Below are positions 1 to 7,194 of a DNA stretch of 7,194 nt, piece by piece. Positions within the stretch are counted from its first letter, which is position 1. Each line of letters begins with the position of its first letter. The stretch is taken from contig PMZX01000344.1 of NCBI GenBank assembly GCA_003170035.1, positions 176 to 7,369 of the forward strand, in the 5' to 3' direction. The position numbers were made by a program, and so were the translations under genes. The notes under the pieces were generated by a model. It had not been told where the DNA came from, did no database searches, and was given only the letters and a program-made list of their open reading frames with translations. The DNA is from Myxococcales bacterium. GTDB taxonomy: Bacteria > Myxococcota_A > Polyangia > Fen-1088.

Positions 1-632
1 TGCGCCGCCTTGTGCGCGAACATCAGCGCATCGACCAGTACTTCCTCGGACACGTGCTGGGCCCCGCCCTCCACCATCACGATAGCGTCGCGGCTGGCTG
101 CCACGGTGAGGTCCAGTTCTGAGGCCTCGCGCTGGGCAAAGGTCGGATTGACGATGAACTCGCCGCCGACCCGCCCCACGCGCACGCCGGCGAAAGGACC
201 GGCCCAGGGCAAATCGGAGAGGTGAAGCGCCGCCGAGGCGCCGGTCATGGCCAACACGTCGGTCGGGTTCTCACGGTCGGTCGACAAGACCATGGCGATG
301 ACCTGGGTGTCGAAGCGCCATCCCTTGGGGAAGAGCGGCCGGCAGGGTCGGTCGATGATCCGCGAGGTCAGCACCTCGGTCTCGGTCAGCCGTCCTTCGC
401 GCTTGAAATAGCCGCCTGGGATCTTGCCCGCGGCTGAAGTCTTCTCGAGATAGTCGACGGTCAGCGGCATGAAATCGATGCCGGGTCTCACCGTGGCGGC
501 TCCTACCGCCGTGACCAACACCATGGAGTCGCCATAGCGCACCACCACGGCCCCGTCGGCCTGCTTGGCCATCCGGCCGACCTCAATCGAGAGCTCTTTT
601 CCACCCAGGGACACGCCTTCACGTACAAACAT
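1..632 (-). CDS. pnp: Polyribonucleotide nucleotidyltransferase (PNPase), N-terminal part
   Basis: PNPase degrades RNA 3' to 5' using phosphate, releasing nucleoside diphosphates; it is a cytoplasmic trimer that often joins the degradosome. Only the first 210 codons are here; the gene runs off the left edge with no stop. The reading frame is open throughout. The visible part is the first RNase PH-like domain: an N-terminal [14 protein letters not shown] strand, GGYFKREGR at residues 73-81 (the conserved loop near the RNA channel) and [15 protein letters not shown] at 91-105. Residue 97 is Cys where many homologues have Ile or Ser. The ATG at 632 is chosen because protein homology begins there and a good Shine-Dalgarno site (AGAGGAG, 641-647) lies 8 nt upstream. 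It follows rpsO after a 186-nt structured spacer, the usual rpsO-pnp order. The second RNase PH domain, KH and S1 domains would lie outside the window. Confidence 0.97.
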   Translation of the reverse strand, partial: MFVREGVSLGGKELSIEVGRMAKQADGAVVVRYGDSMVLVTAVGAATVRPGIDFMPLTVDYLEKTSAAGKIPGGYFKREGRLTETEVLTSRIIDRPCRPLFPKGWRFDTQVIAMVLSTDRENPTDVLAMTGASAALHLSDLPWAGPFAGVRVGRVGGEFIVNPTFAQREASELDLTVAASRDAIVMVEGGAQHVSEEVLVDALMFAHKAA

Positions 633-640
633 TGTTCTCG

Positions 641-647
641 CTCCTCT
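641..647 (-). promoter_or_regulatory. Ribosome binding site of pnp
   Basis: On the minus strand the sequence is AGAGGAG, with 8 nt between it and the ATG at 632. It is the clearest Shine-Dalgarno site in the window and fixes the pnp start. It suits a gene that needs its own initiation, because the rpsO stop is 186 nt away and too distant for simple translational coupling. Confidence 0.8.
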
Positions 648-678
648 CTAGCGGCCCCTGTGGCTTCGTCCCTCATCT

Positions 679-716
679 CGCAGGTCCAGATCGAATCTGC
701 GCTGAACGCAGCTCGA
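679..716 (-). promoter_or_regulatory. Alternative stem-loops in the pnp leader
   Basis: Several short inverted repeats overlap in the 5' leader of pnp. CTGCG (707-711) can pair with CGCAG (697-701) around a 5-nt loop, with flanking TCGA blocks (691-694 and 713-716) able to extend the stem. CGCAG at 697-701 could instead pair with a second CTGCG at 679-683. A third arrangement pairs CAGAT and ATCTG (687-691 with 695-699) around 3 nt. These structures exclude one another. In E. coli the pnp leader is a structured target of RNase III and PNPase autoregulation; a similar role here is inference from position. No T-run follows, so this is not an intrinsic terminator. Confidence 0.4.
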
Positions 717-767
717 ACCGGCGGGAAGAAGGATGAACGCAAGCACCGGGGCCCTCTGTTTTCTAGA

Positions 768-792
768 CGGGCGGCGCATCGCGCACCGCCCG
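768..792 (-). promoter_or_regulatory. Strong GC-rich hairpin between rpsO and pnp
   Basis: The outer stem is CGGGCG pairing with CGCCCG (787-792 with 768-773). The inner stem is GCGC pairing with GCGC (781-784 with 774-777), closed by a 3-nt loop, with a 2-nt bulge at 785-786. That makes ten base pairs, all G-C. The bases after it in the transcript are TCTAGAAAACAG, with no T-run, so it does not look like a Rho-independent terminator. Likely roles are a processing site or a barrier that protects the 3' end of the rpsO message from exonucleases. The role is inferred; the inverted repeat is seen directly. Confidence 0.6.
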
Positions 793-810
793 CCTTCCAC
801 CATGGGAAAG
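793..810 (-). promoter_or_regulatory. Second hairpin just downstream of the rpsO stop
   Basis: On the minus strand CTTTCC (805-810) can pair with GGAAGG (793-798), six base pairs including one G-U, around a 6-nt loop. It starts 8 nt after the rpsO stop codon and directly abuts the GC-rich hairpin at 768-792, so the two would form a tandem double stem-loop. This one is weak alone; its interest comes from the tandem arrangement. Confidence 0.4.
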
Positions 811-818
811 TTTCGGGC

Positions 819-1088
819 CTACTTGCGGATACCGAGCGAAACGATCACGTCTCGGTAGCGTTTGATGTTCTTCTTCTTCAGATAGTCAAGCAGCCGGCGC
901 CGCTGTCCGACCAGCATCAGCAGGCCACGACGGGAGTGGTGGTCCTTGGTGTGCTCGCGAAAATGCTCGGTCAGATAGGCGATACGCTCAGACAAAAGGG
1001 CTATCTGGACTTCGGGGGATCCGGTGTCAGCCGGACCCCTGGCGTACTTCTTGACAACTTCTGCTTTCTTAACTGCGGCTAGCGCCAT
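819..1088 (-). CDS. rpsO: 30S ribosomal protein S15
   Basis: S15 is a primary binder of the central domain of 16S rRNA and helps nucleate assembly of the 30S platform; it also contributes to an intersubunit bridge. The 89-residue product has the standard family length and aligns end to end with E. coli S15. Conserved features are DTGSPEVQ (21-28), [11 protein letters not shown] (46-56), which holds the rRNA-binding His, Asp and Ser residues, and RRRLLDYL (63-70). The ATG at 1088 gives the usual N-terminus. The upstream GAG (1098-1100, 9 nt away) is only a weak ribosome binding site in an A-rich leader. S15 represses its own mRNA in several bacteria through structures in the leader; the 69-nt leader here could do the same, but I could not identify the motif. 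Stop codon is TAG. Confidence 0.98.
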   Translation of the reverse strand: MALAAVKKAEVVKKYARGPADTGSPEVQIALLSERIAYLTEHFREHTKDHHSRRGLLMLVGQRRRLLDYLKKKNIKRYRDVIVSLGIRK

Positions 1089-1157
1089 GCAATCACGCTC
1101 TTTTCTGTAACTTTTGCTTTTTCTCTAAACCTAATTTCCTACATTGCGCGCCAAGAG
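1089..1157 (-). promoter_or_regulatory. AT-rich truB-rpsO spacer, possible rpsO promoter or leader
   Basis: This 69-nt gap is about 41% GC by count, and its core (1101-1140) has only 11 G or C in 40, in sharp contrast with the surrounding coding sequence. On the coding strand it is purine-rich, with runs such as GAGAAAAAGCAAAAG. E. coli has an rpsO promoter and an S15 autoregulatory leader in the equivalent place, so either would fit. I looked for a sigma-70 promoter: a TTGGCG block (1149-1154) is present, but the candidate -10 hexamers (TAGGTT at 1128-1133, TTTAGA at 1124-1129) match poorly or have off-optimal spacing. The promoter call is therefore weak. Confidence 0.35.
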
Positions 1158-2063
1158 TCAACCGACGTTGAACACGCGTAAGATGCGCACGGCCCCCTGC
1201 TCGCCCCGGTCGACCACGGCAATCACCACGTCCGGAGGAAGCAGCACACATACCGGGCCATTCTCGACGGAGATCTCGTCCCAACCCACGCGCTGGCCAC
1301 GCGCCAGGCGCATTGCCAGCGCCTCGCCGACCGTCACAGCCGGCAGGTGGGCCAGCGAGTCACGCAGCGAGACGAAGGGCAAGGCGCGGCCCTCGTCAAC
1401 CCAGGCGTCGATGGTCTCTAGGGACAGTGCCTGGCCCAGAACAAAAGGACCCGATGCCGTCCGGCGCAACTCGGCCAGGTGCGCCCCTACTCCCAACTGG
1501 CGGCCCAGATCTGCGGCGAGCGAACGAATATAGGTCCCCTTCGAGCAGCGGATGCGCAAGCGCACCCGATCCGGTGGCTCGAACCCCAGCAGCGAGAGCT
1601 CGTGCACCTTCACCCGCCGGGGCGGCCTCTCCAGCGTCAGGCCGGCGCGCGCGTAGCGATAGAGCGGCTGGCCGCGGTGCTTGAGCGCCGAGAACATCGG
1701 GGGCACCTGCTCGATCTCGCCGCGAAAACTCGCCAAAGCCGCCTCCAGCCGAACGGCGTCCATGTCGCCAATCGGTTTCTCTGACACCACCTTCCCGGTG
1801 GCATCCAGGGTATCGGTTTCCACGCCGAAGCGCACGGTCGCCAGGTATTCCTTGTCGGCATCAAGCAAGAAAGGAACGACCTTGGTGGCCTCGCCCACGC
1901 ACACCGGCAGTACGCCCGATGCCATGGGGTCGAGCGTCCCGCCGTGGCCCAGCTTGGGCGCGCGCTCCGCCCCGCCTCGGCTGCGCACGAGTGCACGTCG
2001 CACCCTGCGCAACACCGCGAAGGATGTGGGGCCGACCGGCTTGTCGACGACGAGAACGCTCAC
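1158..2063 (-). CDS. truB: tRNA pseudouridine(55) synthase TruB
   Basis: TruB isomerises U55 in the T-loop of most tRNAs to pseudouridine and also acts as a tRNA folding chaperone. The 301-residue product has the VLVVDKPVGPTSF start of the family and the catalytic motif HGGTLDPMASGVLP, with the nucleophile Asp at residue 45. Further conserved blocks are GEATK (57-61) and RCSKGTYIRSLAADLG, and the C-terminal part from about residue 240 resembles the small TruB_C/PUA-like domain. The start is GTG at 2063; its first bases overlap the rbfA stop (GTGA, 2060-2063). A start further upstream is unlikely because homology begins at once after the GTG. An AAGGAG sequence runs into the GTG with essentially no spacing, so initiation probably depends on ribosomes finishing rbfA. 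No ribF follows it, unlike in many bacteria. Stop codon is TGA. Confidence 0.97.
   Translation of the reverse strand: MSVLVVDKPVGPTSFAVLRRVRRALVRSRGGAERAPKLGHGGTLDPMASGVLPVCVGEATKVVPFLLDADKEYLATVRFGVETDTLDATGKVVSEKPIGDMDAVRLEAALASFRGEIEQVPPMFSALKHRGQPLYRYARAGLTLERPPRRVKVHELSLLGFEPPDRVRLRIRCSKGTYIRSLAADLGRQLGVGAHLAELRRTASGPFVLGQALSLETIDAWVDEGRALPFVSLRDSLAHLPAVTVGEALAMRLARGQRVGWDEISVENGPVCVLLPPDVVIAVVDRGEQGAVRILRVFNVG
2060..2063 (-). other. rbfA/truB 4-nt stop-start overlap (GTGA)
   Basis: The rbfA stop TGA (2060-2062) and the truB start GTG (2061-2063) share bases. This arrangement is typical of termination-reinitiation coupling. The nearby AAGGAG (2063-2068) touches the start codon, which is too close for normal initiation but could hold a terminating ribosome in place. 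Confidence 0.75.
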
Positions 2064-2419
2064 TCCTTCTTGGCCACCTCTCGCAGGAGTTGCTCGATAT
2101 GCGCCTCCTGGTCCAGCACGCGGTCAACCTCGAACTCCAGCCCGGGCGTCGACTTGAGTCTCAGACGCTCGCCCACCTGCCGGCGCAGGAACCCGGCTGC
2201 GCTCTGCAGGCCTACGCGGACTTTCTCCAGGGCCGCATCGTCAGCGCCGTGCACGGTGAAGAACACGCGCGCCTGGCGCAGATCTCCTGTCATGCGCACG
2301 TAGGTGATGGTGATGAGGCCTGCGTCGCGCACGCGCGGATCCTTGATCGCACCGCGCACCACCATCTCCCCGAGAATCTCCCGGATCTCGCCCGCCACCC
2401 TTTCCGTGCGTTGACTCAC
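2060..2419 (-). CDS. rbfA: 30S ribosome-binding factor A (RbfA)
   Basis: RbfA is a small KH-fold protein that binds immature 30S subunits, helps 16S rRNA 5'-end maturation and is linked to cold adaptation. The product has 119 residues, a normal length. Family features seen are an N-terminal helix (RTERVAGEIREILGEMV), KDPRV at 26-30, the VRMTGDLRQARVFF strand region (41-54) and the block from AAGFLRRQVGERL to LEFEVD (74-99). The start is GTG at 2419, one base after the TAG of the DUF503 gene; GGAAGG lies 6 nt upstream of it, a good Shine-Dalgarno site. The stop overlaps the truB start. A short Lys/Glu tail ends the protein, without the longer extension seen in some relatives. Confidence 0.95.
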   Translation of the reverse strand: MSQRTERVAGEIREILGEMVVRGAIKDPRVRDAGLITITYVRMTGDLRQARVFFTVHGADDAALEKVRVGLQSAAGFLRRQVGERLRLKSTPGLEFEVDRVLDQEAHIEQLLREVAKKE

Positions 2420-2420
2420 G

Positions 2421-2741
2421 CTAGCCCTTCCATCCCAGGTCGTTTTCCGCCAACGGCTGGTTGAAGGTCAGAAGCTCGCGTTGCACGTCGGTCGTCTCGG
2501 CCAGATCGCGCACGAAGCGCACCACCTCGTCCAGCGCCGATTCCACGAAGCGACGGTCGTTGCCCACCAGCGCCAGGCCCACCACCCCGCGCTGCCACAC
2601 ATCCTGCTCGTCCACCTCGGCGATGGCGACGTTGAACTTGTTGCGCACGCGATCCTTCACTCGCCGCAGAACCATCCGCTTCTCCTTCAGAGAATGGCTC
2701 TCCGGAACGAAGAGCGTGATACGGGCGATACCAACGGTCAT
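2421..2741 (-). CDS. ylxP: DUF503 family protein (YlxP-like)
   Basis: This 106-residue protein matches the DUF503/YlxP family: MTVGIARITLFVPESHSLKEKR at the start (SLKEKR at 17-22), then FNVAIAEVDEQDVWQR (36-51) and VGLALVGND (54-62). No signal peptide or membrane segment is visible, so it is probably cytoplasmic. The exact biochemical role of the family is not well established; its constant place beside infB and rbfA in Bacillus and others points to ribosome maturation or initiation, which is inference. The ATG at 2741 lies 20 nt after the infB stop. The only Shine-Dalgarno-like sequence, AGAGG (2756-2760), is 14 nt away, longer than usual, so translation may rely partly on coupling to infB. 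It ends with TAG one base before rbfA. The symbol is assigned by family and position. Confidence 0.88.
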   Translation of the reverse strand: MTVGIARITLFVPESHSLKEKRMVLRRVKDRVRNKFNVAIAEVDEQDVWQRGVVGLALVGNDRRFVESALDEVVRFVRDLAETTDVQRELLTFNQPLAENDLGWKG

Positions 2742-2761
2742 GCCGGTGGGAAGGACCTCTG

Positions 2762-5470
2762 CTACTTTCGCGCGGGCGGTGCGGAGGTGGGCTGGTCCAA
2801 GACCGCCGCGATGGACTCCACCTCGAAGGCCTCGATGACGTCACCCTCTTTGACGTCGCCGAAGTTCTCGATGCCGATGCCGCACTCGTAGCCGTGCGTG
2901 ACCTCACTGGCGTCTTCCTTGAACCGACGCAGCGAACTCAGCCGACCGGTGTGAACCACCACCGAATCGCGAATCAGGCGCACGTGCGACCGGCGCGTGA
3001 CCTTGCCCTCGACCACCGTGCAACCGGCCACCGTACCCGCCTTGGTGATGTGGAAGACCTGGCGCACCTCGGCCCGGCCCAGGATCTTCTCCTTGGTCAC
3101 CGGCGAGAGCATGCCCAGCATGGCCTTTTTCACGTCGTCGATGGCGTCGTAGATGATTTGGTAGAGCTTGATGTCCACGCCCTCTTGGTCGGCCAGCGCC
3201 CGCGACTTTCCCGCAGGGCGCACGTTGAAGCCGACCACGATGGCCGAGGACGCCTTGGCCAGGGTCACATCCGACTCCGTGATGCCGCCCACGCCAGCAG
3301 AGATCACGTTCACACCCACCGTCGGCGTGGACAGGTTGCGCAAGGCATTTGAAATCGCCTCCACCGAACCCTGCACATCGGCCTTCAGCACGATGCGCAC
3401 CTCCTTGACCTCGCCCTCCTTGATCTTGTCGAGGATGTTCTCCAGCGACACGCGCGTGGCGCTGCCCGCTTCCTTGCGTTTGCGTTGCTCGCGCCGGTGT
3501 TCGACCAGCGCCTTGGCCGACTTCTCGTCGGCGACGACGTTGAAGTTCTCGCCTGCGTCGGGGACGCCGTCGAGGCCAAGCAGCTCGACCGGCGTGGAGG
3601 GCGGAGCCTCGGTGATGTTCTGGCCCTTGTCACCCAGCATGGCGCGCAGCTTTCCATACGTCTCACCGGCCACCACCAGGTCGCCCACGCGCAAGGTACC
3701 TTCCTTGACCAGCACGGTCGCGATGGCGCCGCGGCCTCGATCCAGACGCGCCTCAACCACGTGACCCTTGGCCGCTTTCTTGGGATTGGCCTTCAGCTCC
3801 AGCACCTCGGCCTGCAGGGCCAGCATCTCCAGCAGCCGATCGATGCCCTGCTTGGTCTTGGCAGACACCTCGACATAGATGGTCTCGCCGCCCATCTCCT
3901 CCGCGACCAACTGCTGCTCCATCAGGCGGGTCTTGACCATGGCCGGGTTGGCGCCCGGCTTGTCGATCTTGTTGATGGCCACCAGGATGGGCACCTCGGC
4001 CGCCTGCGCGTGCTTGATGGCCTCGATGGTTTGTGGCATGGGGCCTTCCTCGGCCGCGACCACGATGACCACGATGTCCGTCATCTGGGCGCCGCGCGCT
4101 CGCATGGCGGTGAAGGCCTCGTGGCCAGGCGTATCCAGGAACACAACGTCGCCCTGCGCGGTGTGAACGCGATAGGCCCCGATGTGCTGGGTGATGCCGC
4201 CGGCCTCGCCGCCCGCGACGTTGGCCTTGCGAATGGCGTCGAGCAAAGAGGTCTTGCCGTGGTCCACATGTCCCATGACGGTGACCACCGGAGCACGCGG
4301 CTGCAGGTCTTCGGGATTGTCCTCGACCTGTCCTTCGGAGATGACCTCTTCTTCGTTGAAGGCGGTGGACTCGACCTGATAGCCGAACTCGGTAGCAATC
4401 AAGCTGGCGGCGTCGAGCTCGATGTTCTGGTTGATGTTCACGCCCATCATGCCGAGCGCCCAAAGCTTCTTGACCACCTCGTTGCCCTTGACCCCCATCT
4501 TCTGGGCCAGGTCAGCCACCCCGATAGTCTCGCCCATGCGGATGACACGCTTGTGCTCTGCAGGCGTCGTGATGAGCGTCTGCTTGAGCTTCTTGCCGGC
4601 CATCGCGACCTTCTTGCGGGGCGGCCCACCTGGCCGCTGCCCAGGGGCACCCGGCGCGCGCCAGTCACGGCCACCCGGGCCGCGCGAGATCAGGCTGCCG
4701 CGTCCCATGCGGCGCAGTTCTTCGTCCCGGTCCTTGATCTCGATCTTGGGTACGCTGCCTTCGCGGGAACCCAAACCGGGCAACTGGATGAATTGCCCAG
4801 TCGCGGCCGAACCGGTCACCACCGGTTGCGGAATCTTCACCGGCACCGGGACCGGCGTCACCAGGCTGGCCTCGCCCGACACCAGGATTGGCTCAGTTTC
4901 CGCCTCAGGCGAAACCTCGGCTGGGGCAGTGCCGGCAGGCTCTTCGGCCTCGGCCAGCATCGCCTCCAGCATGTCCTCGGCCGTCGCGTGGGCGTGGGCC
5001 TCTGCCGCCGGCGCCGTCGATTCCGGCTCGCCCGGCGTGACTACGGAGGAAGGCGCGACCCCGGCTGGCACATCCAGCGGTGGCGCCTCGGCCGGTGGTG
5101 GCGCAGGGGTCTCCATCACGGGCGGCGCAGCAGCCGCAGGGGAGGCCGCAGGCCGCGCCGGCGCCGGACGGGCGGCCCCCGCCGTGCGCGACCGCCGCCG
5201 GATCACCGTGTCGCTCAGGCGTTCCTCGACCAAGCTCTCCTGGCGCTCACGCTCAATCGCTCGCCGGACCCGGTCGGCATCGGCGCCTTCCAGGTTCGAC
5301 ATGTGGTTGGCCACTTCGACGCCCAGGGTGCGGACCTTGGCGACCAGATCCTTGGGGGCCATGCCAAACTCTTTGGCCAGCTCGTACACGCGGATCTTCG
5401 CCGCGGACACGGCCATGCCCGCCGGTTCTGGGCCAGGATCTCTGCGTTCATATCCGCTCATCATGGTCAT
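2762..5470 (-). CDS. infB: Translation initiation factor IF-2
   Basis: IF2 is the GTPase that places fMet-tRNA on the 30S subunit and promotes joining of the 50S subunit. The product has 902 residues from the ATG at 5470. Order of parts: an IF2_N domain (about 24-75, [13 protein letters not shown]), a Pro/Ala-rich then acidic linker (about 95-245), a Gly/Arg/Lys-rich stretch (255-300), a second IF2_N-like domain (about 310-365), then the G domain with G1 GHVDHGKT (400-407), G2 [10 protein letters not shown] (424-433), G3 DTPGH (446-450), G4 NKID (500-503) and G5 SAK (536-538). Domains II, III and the C-terminal fMet-tRNA-binding part follow. The start overlaps the ylxR stop (ATGA). ATG codons at 5464 and 5461 are also possible, and one at 5416 (residue 19) sits closest to the conserved domain but lacks a clear ribosome binding site. 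Stop codon is TAG. Confidence 0.98.
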   Translation of the reverse strand: MTMMSGYERRDPGPEPAGMAVSAAKIRVYELAKEFGMAPKDLVAKVRTLGVEVANHMSNLEGADADRVRRAIERERQESLVEERLSDTVIRRRSRTAGAARPAPARPAASPAAAAPPVMETPAPPPAEAPPLDVPAGVAPSSVVTPGEPESTAPAAEAHAHATAEDMLEAMLAEAEEPAGTAPAEVSPEAETEPILVSGEASLVTPVPVPVKIPQPVVTGSAATGQFIQLPGLGSREGSVPKIEIKDRDEELRRMGRGSLISRGPGGRDWRAPGAPGQRPGGPPRKKVAMAGKKLKQTLITTPAEHKRVIRMGETIGVADLAQKMGVKGNEVVKKLWALGMMGVNINQNIELDAASLIATEFGYQVESTAFNEEEVISEGQVEDNPEDLQPRAPVVTVMGHVDHGKTSLLDAIRKANVAGGEAGGITQHIGAYRVHTAQGDVVFLDTPGHEAFTAMRARGAQMTDIVVIVVAAEEGPMPQTIEAIKHAQAAEVPILVAINKIDKPGANPAMVKTRLMEQQLVAEEMGGETIYVEVSAKTKQGIDRLLEMLALQAEVLELKANPKKAAKGHVVEARLDRGRGAIATVLVKEGTLRVGDLVVAGETYGKLRAMLGDKGQNITEAPPSTPVELLGLDGVPDAGENFNVVADEKSAKALVEHRREQRKRKEAGSATRVSLENILDKIKEGEVKEVRIVLKADVQGSVEAISNALRNLSTPTVGVNVISAGVGGITESDVTLAKASSAIVVGFNVRPAGKSRALADQEGVDIKLYQIIYDAIDDVKKAMLGMLSPVTKEKILGRAEVRQVFHITKAGTVAGCTVVEGKVTRRSHVRLIRDSVVVHTGRLSSLRRFKEDASEVTHGYECGIGIENFGDVKEGDVIEAFEVESIAAVLDQPTSAPPARK
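4601..4615 (-). promoter_or_regulatory. Possible internal translation start in infB
   Basis: The in-frame ATG of residue Met290 (4601-4603) is preceded by AAGAAGG with 5 nt between. This could give a shorter IF2 of 613 residues that lacks the first IF2_N domain and the Pro/Ala linker but keeps the second IF2_N-like domain and all GTPase parts. E. coli infB makes such shorter forms from internal starts. The AAG codons also simply encode lysines in a basic stretch, so the match may be chance. Confidence 0.25.
5467..5470 (-). other. ylxR/infB 4-nt stop-start overlap (ATGA)
   Basis: The ylxR stop TGA (5467-5469) overlaps the infB start ATG (5468-5470). AGGG lies 3 nt upstream of this ATG but 9 nt upstream of the in-frame ATG at 5464, so a terminating ribosome could reinitiate at either. 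The arrangement argues for coupled translation of ylxR and infB. Confidence 0.7.
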
Positions 5471-5769
5471 TCACCCTGCTCTTGGGACAAAGCCCCGATC
5501 GCCATGCGCAAATCCGTCAGGAGTTGGGCGGGGTCCGGACCGTCGACCCCACCGCGGAAAGCCCGGCCGAAAGCCCTTTTCTTGACCGCCGCGTTCACGC
5601 AGTCCGGTCTGGGATGCAACCAGGCCCCGCGTCCCTGCCGCGACGTCGCTGCACCGCCTCGCCGTCGTGCGACCGCCACGCGCCCGTCGGGCGCTGCCAG
5701 GCGAACGAGTTCGCTGGCCGGGACCACGCGCCGACAACCGATGCAAGTTCTTTCGCAAATGCGCCCCAT
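5467..5769 (-). CDS. ylxR: YlxR/RnpM family RNA-binding protein (DUF448)
   Basis: This 100-residue protein belongs to the YlxR (DUF448) family, small basic proteins encoded between nusA and infB. In Bacillus subtilis the member has been reported to bind and modulate RNase P (renamed RnpM); whether this holds here is inference. Seen in the sequence: [18 protein letters not shown] at 7-24 with Cys9 and Cys12, the [12 protein letters not shown] block at 46-57 with Cys57, and [10 protein letters not shown] (63-72). The product is rich in Arg and has no signal peptide or membrane segment. The ATG at 5769 lies 9 nt after the nusA stop and has only a weak CGGA ahead of it, so coupling to nusA is likely. 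The L7Ae-like ylxQ gene that follows ylxR in Bacillus is absent. Confidence 0.93.
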   Translation of the reverse strand: MGRICERTCIGCRRVVPASELVRLAAPDGRVAVARRRGGAATSRQGRGAWLHPRPDCVNAAVKKRAFGRAFRGGVDGPDPAQLLTDLRMAIGALSQEQGE

Positions 5770-5778
5770 GGTATTCCG

Positions 5779-7185
<1,407 letters not shown>

Positions 7186-7194
7186 GACGCACTC

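Noticed and set aside
503..742. A 79-codon minus-strand open frame spanning the pnp leader and start
   Set aside because: It is out of frame with pnp, whose own frame is open to the window edge and matches PNPase throughout.
768..792. Intrinsic terminator between rpsO and pnp
   Set aside because: The stem is strong, but neither strand has a T-run after it, so it fails the usual Rho-independent terminator pattern.
1124..1154. A sigma-70 promoter before rpsO
   Set aside because: TTGGCG could be a -35 box, but the -10 candidates match at most three of six positions, or sit at 15 or 19 nt spacing. It is kept only as a weak possibility in the leader entry.
1944..2464. Plus-strand open frames over truB and rbfA, up to 181 codons
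   Set aside because: They overlap two well-supported genes on the minus strand and have no recognisable motif.
4422..5585. A 387-codon plus-strand open frame, very rich in Ala, Gly and Ser
   Set aside because: It is antisense to the Pro/Ala linker of IF2; the repetitive composition mirrors the linker codons. No ribosome binding site or family motif supports it.
7186..7194. The end of an upstream gene such as rimP overlapping nusA
   Set aside because: Only 9 bases lie upstream of nusA. Stop codons in the two other frames could allow an overlap, but nothing identifies a gene.

Overview
The window is ordinary, complete-looking bacterial core-genome sequence from a high-GC organism. Every gene is on the minus strand, so transcription runs from position 7194 down to 1. 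In transcription order it holds nusA, ylxR (rnpM), infB, a DUF503/YlxP gene, rbfA, truB, rpsO and the first 210 codons of pnp. This is the conserved NusA/IF2 operon that joins transcription elongation, translation initiation, 30S and tRNA maturation, and RNA decay. I see no mobile element, CRISPR array, rRNA or tRNA gene, and no plus-strand gene with family support.

The source is probably a member of the Myxococcota or another former deltaproteobacterial lineage. The reasons are the high G+C content (roughly two thirds by eye), a NusA with an extra segment in its N-terminal domain, an IF2 with a long Pro/Ala-rich linker, and a DUF503 gene between infB and rbfA. This placement rests on family recollection and was not checked by a search.

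Layout: nusA (7185-5779) is followed after 9 nt by ylxR (5769-5467). The ylxR stop overlaps the infB start by 4 nt (ATGA). infB (5470-2762) is followed after 20 nt by the DUF503 gene (2741-2421), and 1 nt later by rbfA (2419-2060). The rbfA stop overlaps the GTG start of truB by 4 nt (GTGA); truB ends at 1158. This tight block suggests one polycistronic message with translational coupling. Then the spacing opens: a 69-nt AT-rich gap precedes rpsO (1088-819), and a 186-nt gap with several predicted stem-loops precedes pnp (632 to beyond position 1). No hairpin is followed by a T-run, so I see no intrinsic terminator and expect readthrough across the window.

Functionally, NusA acts on RNA polymerase; YlxR is a small RNA-binding modulator; IF2 delivers initiator tRNA to the 30S subunit; RbfA matures the 30S subunit; TruB makes pseudouridine 55 in tRNA; S15 nucleates assembly of the 16S central domain; and PNPase degrades and polishes RNA. 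The points most worth a second look are the structured rpsO-pnp spacer, the NusA insertion, the AT-rich rpsO leader, a possible internal start in infB, and the start-site details of truB and infB. I found no evidence of a previously undescribed system.
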